A DNA stretch of 10,991 nucleotides from Alistipes sp. (GTDB lineage: Bacteria > Bacteroidota > Bacteroidia > Bacteroidales > Rikenellaceae). Both the position numbers and the translations under genes were made by a program. The number at the start of each line of letters is the position of its first letter. Positions within the stretch are counted from its first letter, which is position 1. The stretch lies in NCBI GenBank assembly GCA_017560305.1, contig JAFYOF010000129.1, forward strand, positions 1 to 10,991, written 5' to 3'. This document shows positions 6,150-10,991 of the stretch, in pieces. Below the pieces are notes generated by a model. It was not told the DNA's origin, did not search any database, and saw only the letters and a program-made list of their open reading frames with translations.

Positions 6150-6348
6150 TGCGGGCGCAACTTGCTGTGGGCGAGGGAGTAGAGGAAAATGCGGGCATCA
6201 AAATGCATAAAAACGGAATTTTTATCCTTGGCGGGTTGTTTTGTGCCAAAGGGGCGGTTTTAGGCGCCAGAGGGGCGTGTGGCGCTATTTTTTTGGATTT
6301 TTTAGTGTTTCGGGTGCGTTAAGTTTTCGTTAAAAGTTTATTACATAT
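6150..6348 (+). other. Remaining intergenic stretch before the phosphate permease gene
   Basis: No gene is supported here. The stretch is GC-rich at first (about 6150-6180) and then AT-rich. It has a degenerate 14-mer pair (6243-6256 and 6264-6277, 12 of 14 identical) that overlaps the terminator-like hairpin at 6264-6294. The last ~50 bases lead into the promoter. Confidence 0.6.
6264..6294 (+). terminator. Terminator-like hairpin with no gene upstream
   Basis: GCGCCA (6264-6269) pairs with TGGCGC (6280-6285) across a 10-base loop, followed by TA and seven T. The batB message should already end at 5473, so if this works it would end a transcript that begins within the intergenic repeats, or stop read-through. 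Confidence 0.45.
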
Positions 6349-6379
6349 TTTGCTACTTGGCTCATTTTGACTAACTTTG
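6349..6379 (+). promoter_or_regulatory. Bacteroidetes-type promoter for the PiT phosphate permease
   Basis: TTTG (6349-6352), a 19-nt spacer, then TAACTTTG (6372-6379) is an exact match to the -33/-7 consensus TTTG-N19-21-TAnnTTTG. Transcription should start near 6386, giving a leader of about 57 nt to the ATG at 6443. Confidence 0.8.
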
Positions 6380-6442
6380 GAATGTTAAATCAGACCCTTT
6401 TGAAGTAAAAAGTTGTTGTATGGGGTCGACAATTTACAATTT

Positions 6443-8689
6443 ATGAGTGCATTTTACACTGTAGTTTTAGCCGTGCTTGCCGTTTTGGCAATCTCGGGTC
6501 TTTATGTCGGTGTGACAAACGACGCCGTGAACTTTCTTAACGCTGCCATCGGTTCAAAGGTGGCAAAGATGAAGACCATCCTGATGGTTGCATCGGTGGG
6601 TATCATCATCGGAGTCCTCACCTCGAGCGGTATGATGGAGGTTGCCCGTAGCGGTATGTTCAACCCCGCGTTGTTCTCATTCCACGAGATTATGATTCTC
6701 TATGTGAGCGTGATGTTCGCCAATGTTATTCTGCTGGACATCTACAACTCGCTCGGTCTGCCGACATCAACCACTGTTGCGCTGGTATTCAGCTTGTTAG
6801 GTGCTGCAATATCAGTTTCGCTCTACCAGATCGGCAGCAATGACGCAATCCCTCTCTCGGAGTTTGGCAACTACATCAAGACCGGTCGCGCGATGGGTGT
6901 TATCTCGGCCATCCTGCTCTCGGTGCTGATTGCATTCATCTTCGGTACGATTGTGATGTGGTTCTCACGCCTGTTGTTCTCGTTCCGCTATATTGCCCTG
7001 TTCCGCAAGTTGGGCGCGTTGTGGTGTGGTGCTTCGTTCACAGCCATCGCCTACTTCGCAGTATTCAAGGCGTTGAAGGGTGTGCTGGCGGGCACTGCGA
7101 TGTACAACTGGATAAGCGAGAATCTGCTCGTGGCGGTTGTAATCTGCTGGGTGTTCTGCACCATTATGCTGGCATTCCTGCAGCTCTTCCGCATCAACAT
7201 TCTCCGCATAAATATCCTCTCGGGTACATTCGCGCTGGCGTTGGCTTTTGCCGGTAACGACCTCGTGAACTTTATCGGTGTGCCTCTGGCAGGTCTTGAC
7301 GCCTACAACATCGCAAAGGCTGCGGGTGGCGCAACAGACATTATGATGGATGGTCTGAACACCAACACCTCGATGCAGTTCATCTGGATGTTGCTCTCGG
7401 GCGTTGTGATGATTATCACATTGTGGACCTCAACAAAGTCGGCAAATGTGTCGCAGACCGAGATTTCATTGGCAGGTCAGGGTGACGATATGGTTGCGGG
7501 CGAGCAGGATTCAAATGTATTCTCGCGCTCAATCGTGCGCGTGTCGCTCGGCATCTCAAACTTCATCGACAAGATTATCCCAACGCGTGTGCAGGAGTAT
7601 GTGAACACACGCTTTGAGTATGAGGATGTGGAGCAGAATGGCGCTCCTTACGATAAGATTCGTGCCGTGGTGAACCTCACAACAGCGGCGTTGCTCATCT
7701 CGGTGGGTACATCGCTCAAGTTGCCTCTCTCGACGACCTATGTATGCTTTATGGTGGCGATGGGTTCTTCACTCGCCGACAGAGCGTGGGGTCGTGAGTC
7801 GGCAGTACACCGTATCACGGGCGTTATGACCGTGGTGATGGGTTGGTTCGTCACAGGTATCGGCGCATTCATCATCGCTATCCTCGTGGGTCTCATCCTC
7901 ATCTGGGGCGGCACACCAGCATTCGCTATCGTGACTGCGGCCTGCGCCTATATGCTCATCAAGAGCAACTTCAAGTCATCGAAGGAGGAGAAGGAGTCGA
8001 AGCCAGAGGCTACAACAATCAACGGCACTGTGGAGAGCATTCTCGGCGAGGTTTGCCGTATGATGAAGGTTACAACTCAGATTTATGACCGCACATTGGT
8101 GGCTGTGTTCAAGGAGGACCGCCGAGCCCTGAAGGAGCTTGTGAGAGAGTCTGACGAGATCTACACCGAGTGCCACCAGATTAAGTACAGCCTGATGCCT
8201 GTTCTGCGCAAGATGAAGGGCTCGGGACTGGAGCTCTCGCTCTACTACATCCAGGTTGTGGACTACCTGAACGAGATGGCGAAGTCGTTGGTGCACATCA
8301 CACGCCCAGCCTTCGACCACATCGACAACAACCACAAGGGTATGTCGGAGCAGCAGACCGAGGATTTGAAGCGCATCAACGACGATGTGGCTGAGATCTA
8401 CGGCAGCATCAACCGAATGATTAACGCAAACGACTTCAGCGACATCGACACCGTGCTGACAATGCGTGACGAGCTCTTCGAGCGCATCGCGGTGACCATC
8501 AAGTCGGAGCTCAAGCGTATCAACGCAGGCGAGGGTAACACCACTGCAAGTATGTTCTACCTCACCGTGTTGAGCGAGACCAAGGCAATGGTGCTTCAGG
8601 CGCGTAACCTTTTGAAGGCACAGCGCTACTTCCTCGAGCACGCAGGCGCCCAGAAGACCTGGTCAGCAATGAGCCGCACGAAGAAGTAA
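6443..8689 (+). CDS. PiT-family inorganic phosphate transporter fused to a PhoU-like domain
   Basis: From ATG 6443 this is a 748-aa inner-membrane protein. The first ~510 residues form a multi-pass permease with the two PiT half-repeats: GVTNDAVN (residues 23-30) and AGNDLVN (270-276), both forms of the GANDVAN signature, plus the paired loops GLPTSTT (105-111) and LKLPLSTTY (425-433). A charged linker (about 511-525) leads to a helical PhoU-like/DUF47-like domain (about 530-735) that ends the protein. PiT carriers take up phosphate with a cation; the fused domain probably senses or gates uptake. An in-frame TTG at 6413 would add 10 residues, but ATG 6443 fits better because it puts the first hydrophobic helix right at the N-terminus. 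It is monocistronic: own promoter upstream and own terminator downstream. Confidence 0.95.
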   Translation: MSAFYTVVLAVLAVLAISGLYVGVTNDAVNFLNAAIGSKVAKMKTILMVASVGIIIGVLTSSGMMEVARSGMFNPALFSFHEIMILYVSVMFANVILLDIYNSLGLPTSTTVALVFSLLGAAISVSLYQIGSNDAIPLSEFGNYIKTGRAMGVISAILLSVLIAFIFGTIVMWFSRLLFSFRYIALFRKLGALWCGASFTAIAYFAVFKALKGVLAGTAMYNWISENLLVAVVICWVFCTIMLAFLQLFRINILRINILSGTFALALAFAGNDLVNFIGVPLAGLDAYNIAKAAGGATDIMMDGLNTNTSMQFIWMLLSGVVMIITLWTSTKSANVSQTEISLAGQGDDMVAGEQDSNVFSRSIVRVSLGISNFIDKIIPTRVQEYVNTRFEYEDVEQNGAPYDKIRAVVNLTTAALLISVGTSLKLPLSTTYVCFMVAMGSSLADRAWGRESAVHRITGVMTVVMGWFVTGIGAFIIAILVGLILIWGGTPAFAIVTAACAYMLIKSNFKSSKEEKESKPEATTINGTVESILGEVCRMMKVTTQIYDRTLVAVFKEDRRALKELVRESDEIYTECHQIKYSLMPVLRKMKGSGLELSLYYIQVVDYLNEMAKSLVHITRPAFDHIDNNHKGMSEQQTEDLKRINDDVAEIYGSINRMINANDFSDIDTVLTMRDELFERIAVTIKSELKRINAGEGNTTASMFYLTVLSETKAMVLQARNLLKAQRYFLEHAGAQKTWSAMSRTKK

Positions 8690-8712
8690 TAAAATATTTT
8701 GGAGAAGTTTAA

Positions 8713-8744
8713 TGGGGTCGGAGGTTTCCGATCCCATTTTTTTT
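8713..8744 (+). terminator. Rho-independent terminator of the phosphate permease gene
   Basis: A 10-bp stem, TGGGGTCGGA (8713-8722) with TCCGATCCCA (8727-8736), has one G-T wobble and a GGTT loop and is followed by eight T. It lies 23 nt after the stop. Confidence 0.92.
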
Positions 8745-8792
8745 GTGGAATTTTAAGATTGTTGTAGATATTACAAATTAGCAAAAAAACAT

Positions 8793-8800
8793 TAACTTTG
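8793..8800 (+). promoter_or_regulatory. -7 element of the GH32 gene promoter
   Basis: TAACTTTG matches TAnnTTTG and is identical to the -7 of the phosphate permease gene. No good TTTG lies 19-21 nt upstream (the bases there are TATT at 8769-8772), so the promoter may be weak or need an activator. The predicted start near 8807 leaves an A-rich leader of about 32 nt to ATG 8839 (aaaaataaccaaccaact), usual for Bacteroidetes. Confidence 0.6.
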
Positions 8801-8838
8801 TAGTAACCACAACCATAAACAAAAATAACCAACCAACT

Positions 8839-10485
8839 ATGAAAAAGATACTTGTTTCGGCCGTGGCGATAGCGATGGCAATAGGCGCGCAGGCGCAGCA
8901 GAGTGAGGGCGTAAAGGAGATTTCGCTCAAGGCGAAGGAGCAGTACCTCAACATCCCAATCTCTCACCGACAGGGCAGGGAGAGGATGACGCTCAAAGTG
9001 GATGGCAAGGAGGAGCGCTCGTTCAACATCCGCATAGCCGATGGCGAGCCCGACTACTGGATTTTCTGCGACATCGCGGAGTTCAGGGGCAAACAACTCA
9101 CGCTCTCATATCCGCGCCAGATCGAGGGTCTTAAGAAGATATATCAGGCGGCTGAGATTGCGGGTCAGGACTCGCTCTACCGTGAGCGCTACCGCCCGCA
9201 GGTGCACTACACCCAGAAGCGAGGCTGGAACAACGACCCCAACGGACTTATCTACTACGAGGGCGAGTACCACCTCTTCTATCAGCACAACCCCTACGAG
9301 CGCGAGTGGGAGAATATGACCTGGGGGCACGCCGTGAGCCGCGACCTCGTTCATTGGCAGGAACTTACGCCAGCGCTCCACCCCGACCAGCTCGGCACGA
9401 TGTTCTCGGGCTCGGCGGTGATTGACTACGAAAATACCTCTGGATTCGGCACGAAGAACAACCCTGCGATGGTGGCTTTCTACACCGCCGATGGCAAGCG
9501 ACAGACGCAGTGCGTGGCATATAGTCTGGACAAGGGTCGCACCTGGACAAAGTACGAAGGTAACCCCGTGATTGACTCGGGCGAGAAGTGGGAGACGCGC
9601 GACACACGCGACCCGAAGGTCTTCTGGTATGCGCCGAAGGGTCATTGGGTGATGGTGCTCAACGAGCGCGACGGTCACTCAATCTACAACTCCAGCGACC
9701 TGAAGACCTGGCAGTTCAAGAGCCACACAACGGGCTTCTGGGAGTGCCCCGAATTGTTTGAGCTGGCGGTGGATGGCAACCCCGAGAACAAGAAATGGGT
9801 GATGTATGGCGCATCGGGAACATATATGATTGGAGAGTTTGATGGCGAGCGCTTCACCCCCGAGGCGGGCAAATTCTGCTATGTGAGGGGCAATATCTAC
9901 GCGGCGCAGTGCTACAACAATATCCCCGCCGAGGATGGTCGCACCATTCAGGTTGGATGGGGTCAAATCAACCATCCGCACCTGCCCGTGAACGGTATGA
10001 TGACCTTCCCTACGGAGCTCACTCTGCGCACCACACGCAACGGCTTGCGACTCTATAGTTACCCCGTGCGCGAGCTCTCGAAGTTGCAGCATTTGCAGGG
10101 CTCGTGGACAAATCTCAAGGCCGACGAGGCGACTGCAAAACTGCGTCAGTTCAGCAACGAGCGCGCCCTTTGGGTGAAGGCTACGATACGACTCTCGCAC
10201 TCTACAAGTGCGGGCTTAGGACTTGATGGTCAGAACATTGTGGACTACGACCTGAACCGCAACACCATAAACGGCAACTTCTACTCGCCCGAGGATATCG
10301 GCTCGATGGAGCTCTCGTTTGACATCCTTCTGGACAGCACCTCGGCGGAGGTTTACATCGATGGCGGAGCCTTCTCCTATGTGATGGAGCGCCGCGCCCA
10401 CAACGGCTCGGGATTCAACTTCTGGGGCACGAATATTATGGTGAAAAACCTCGAGGTCTACACGCTGGAGTCGATTTGGGAGTAG
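8839..10485 (+). CDS. GH32 beta-fructosidase (fructanase/levanase/invertase type), secreted
   Basis: This 548-aa protein has a signal peptide (1-20, AQA|Q, no lipobox), so it is periplasmic or released. Residues ~25-115 form a beta-rich N-terminal domain as in many Bacteroidetes GH32 enzymes (DUF4980-like). The GH32 five-blade propeller follows with all three catalytic motifs: WNNDPNG at 130-136 (nucleophile Asp133), RDP at 257-259 (transition-state stabiliser Asp258) and WECPE at 301-305 (acid/base Glu302). The substrate-binding FSGS motif is at 189-192. A C-terminal beta-sandwich covers about 410-545. It should cleave fructose from sucrose, inulin or levan; the exact linkage cannot be read from the motifs. 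No SusC/SusD pair, fructokinase or hybrid two-component sensor adjoins it in this window, unlike a classical fructan utilisation locus. The start is fixed by the signal peptide. Confidence 0.96.
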   Translation: MKKILVSAVAIAMAIGAQAQQSEGVKEISLKAKEQYLNIPISHRQGRERMTLKVDGKEERSFNIRIADGEPDYWIFCDIAEFRGKQLTLSYPRQIEGLKKIYQAAEIAGQDSLYRERYRPQVHYTQKRGWNNDPNGLIYYEGEYHLFYQHNPYEREWENMTWGHAVSRDLVHWQELTPALHPDQLGTMFSGSAVIDYENTSGFGTKNNPAMVAFYTADGKRQTQCVAYSLDKGRTWTKYEGNPVIDSGEKWETRDTRDPKVFWYAPKGHWVMVLNERDGHSIYNSSDLKTWQFKSHTTGFWECPELFELAVDGNPENKKWVMYGASGTYMIGEFDGERFTPEAGKFCYVRGNIYAAQCYNNIPAEDGRTIQVGWGQINHPHLPVNGMMTFPTELTLRTTRNGLRLYSYPVRELSKLQHLQGSWTNLKADEATAKLRQFSNERALWVKATIRLSHSTSAGLGLDGQNIVDYDLNRNTINGNFYSPEDIGSMELSFDILLDSTSAEVYIDGGAFSYVMERRAHNGSGFNFWGTNIMVKNLEVYTLESIWE

Positions 10486-10505
10486 TGGATTTTCGTTTGA
10501 ATCAA

Positions 10506-10528
10506 GGTCGCCGAGGGCGGCCTTTTTT
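10506..10528 (+). terminator. Rho-independent terminator of the GH32 gene
   Basis: GGTCGCC (10506-10512), loop GAG, GGCGGCC (10516-10522), then six T. It is the same hairpin as at the end of the bat operon apart from one loop base, and it marks the start of the homology with copy A. Confidence 0.88.
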
Positions 10529-10617
10529 GTTTTATCTGTGCAATATGTCATTCCCCTTTTTTGCATCTTGTAACTTTTGAAAAAGTGAATAGAATGCAAG
10601 CAAAAATGAAGGAAATC

Positions 10618-10625
10618 TACCTTTG
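10618..10625 (+). promoter_or_regulatory. Possible -7 element inside repeat copy B
   Basis: TACCTTTG, the counterpart of 5566-5573. It lacks a recognisable -33 TTTG, so it is only suggestive. Confidence 0.22.
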
Positions 10626-10991
10626 TTGATTTATTCGGTTGTCATAGTGAATAGCAAATAAAGAATTAAAATTCTTTTTACCACCTTTTGCCAACAAAAG
10701 GTGGTGCCAACCGACGCTGCGGAGCGAGAGCAGAGGGTGCTTGCACACTTTGCCGAGCCGCGAGGAGGAAAAGCCACCCTTGCGGTGGATTAAAACCGCA
10801 CGGTGATAAATTTTCGGGGTCAAAAGTCTAAATTTCCTAAAACGAATGCGTGCGCACTTTTGAGGATCAAAAGGTCTCCGTTTTTTAACGGAAATTTATC
10901 CTTTCGCCCTATTCCCGAAAATTCATCTGCCGTGTTTAAGCTACGCAGTACAAATGCGCCTCGTTTCGAGGCGTATCTTCGGGAGCGTAAC

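Larger units (their letters stand above)
10505..10978 (+). repeat. Long structured intergenic repeat, copy B
   Basis: This is the second copy of the element at 5448-5924, same orientation, again straight after a gene's terminator. 10695-10910 is identical to copy A except at one base. Differences cluster at the outer parts: 10529-10679 and 10911-10960. Hairpin arms survive despite changes: 10680-10690/10695-10705 (loop CCAA instead of CCGC), 10957-10963/10967-10973 (loop TTT instead of GCA), and 10931-10937/10952-10958, where two base changes turn A-T and C-G pairs into G-U pairs. Homology ends at GTATCT; 10979-10991 is unrelated to what follows copy A. Confidence 0.92.

Noticed and set aside
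6064..6249. Minus-strand ORF of 61 aa in the intergenic repeats
   Set aside because: It runs through the degenerate repeat units, lacks a promoter and shows no protein-like conservation.
6413..6442. TTG start adding 10 residues to the phosphate permease
   Set aside because: The ATG at 6443 places the hydrophobic helix at the N-terminus as expected; the extra residues are polar and come from AT-rich leader DNA.
7976..8641. Minus-strand ORF of 221 aa opposite the PhoU-like domain
   Set aside because: It is a shadow of the + strand gene with strong codon bias; no domain or start signals are seen, and the sense frame has clear homology.

Overview
The window looks like a chromosomal segment of a Bacteroidales bacterium. 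The evidence is a Bat (Bacteroides aerotolerance) gene cluster, Bacteroidetes-type promoters (TTTG-N19-TAnnTTTG) with no strong Shine-Dalgarno sites, a phosphate permease fused to a PhoU-like domain, and a secreted GH32 fructanase. The coding DNA looks fairly GC-rich and the intergenic DNA AT-rich, which would suit Rikenellaceae (Alistipes-like) or a relative, but the genus cannot be fixed from the sequence alone. All genes are on the + strand.

Region 1 (1-5473) is a tightly packed bat operon, entered in the middle of its first gene. It holds the C-terminal half of a MoxR AAA+ ATPase, a DUF58 vWA-like protein, a BatD/DUF4381-like single-pass membrane protein, a TPR protein with a Q/N/D-rich tract (BatC-like), and two membrane-anchored von Willebrand A proteins (BatA, BatB). 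Gaps range from a 1-nt overlap to 28 nt, and the operon ends at a rho-independent terminator. The inferred role is an envelope complex in which the MoxR ATPase remodels or activates vWA-domain partners. No long BatD or BatE follows batB.

Region 2 (5416-6442) is about 1 kb without a convincing gene. It holds copy A of a roughly 475-bp structured repeat, then a cruciform-like inverted repeat with 14-bp perfect arms, then three decaying copies of a roughly 46-bp unit, a terminator-like hairpin, and a good promoter for the next gene.

Region 3 (6443-8744) is a PiT-family phosphate permease with a C-terminal PhoU-like domain, ending in its own terminator. Region 4 (8745-10528) is a lone GH32 beta-fructosidase with a signal peptide, its own -7 element and a terminator.

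Region 5 (10505-10991) is copy B of the long repeat, cut by the window end soon after the homology stops. Copies A and B share 216 bp with a single mismatch, while their flanks have diverged.

The most interesting signal is a third, 63-bp piece of the same repeat core. It lies in inverted orientation inside the start region of the BatD-like gene (1451-1513), 58/63 identical and read in frame as residues 15-35, just ahead of the signal peptide. This resembles the behaviour of Rickettsia palindromic elements: a dispersed repeat found both in long intergenic form and as a short in-frame insertion in a protein gene.
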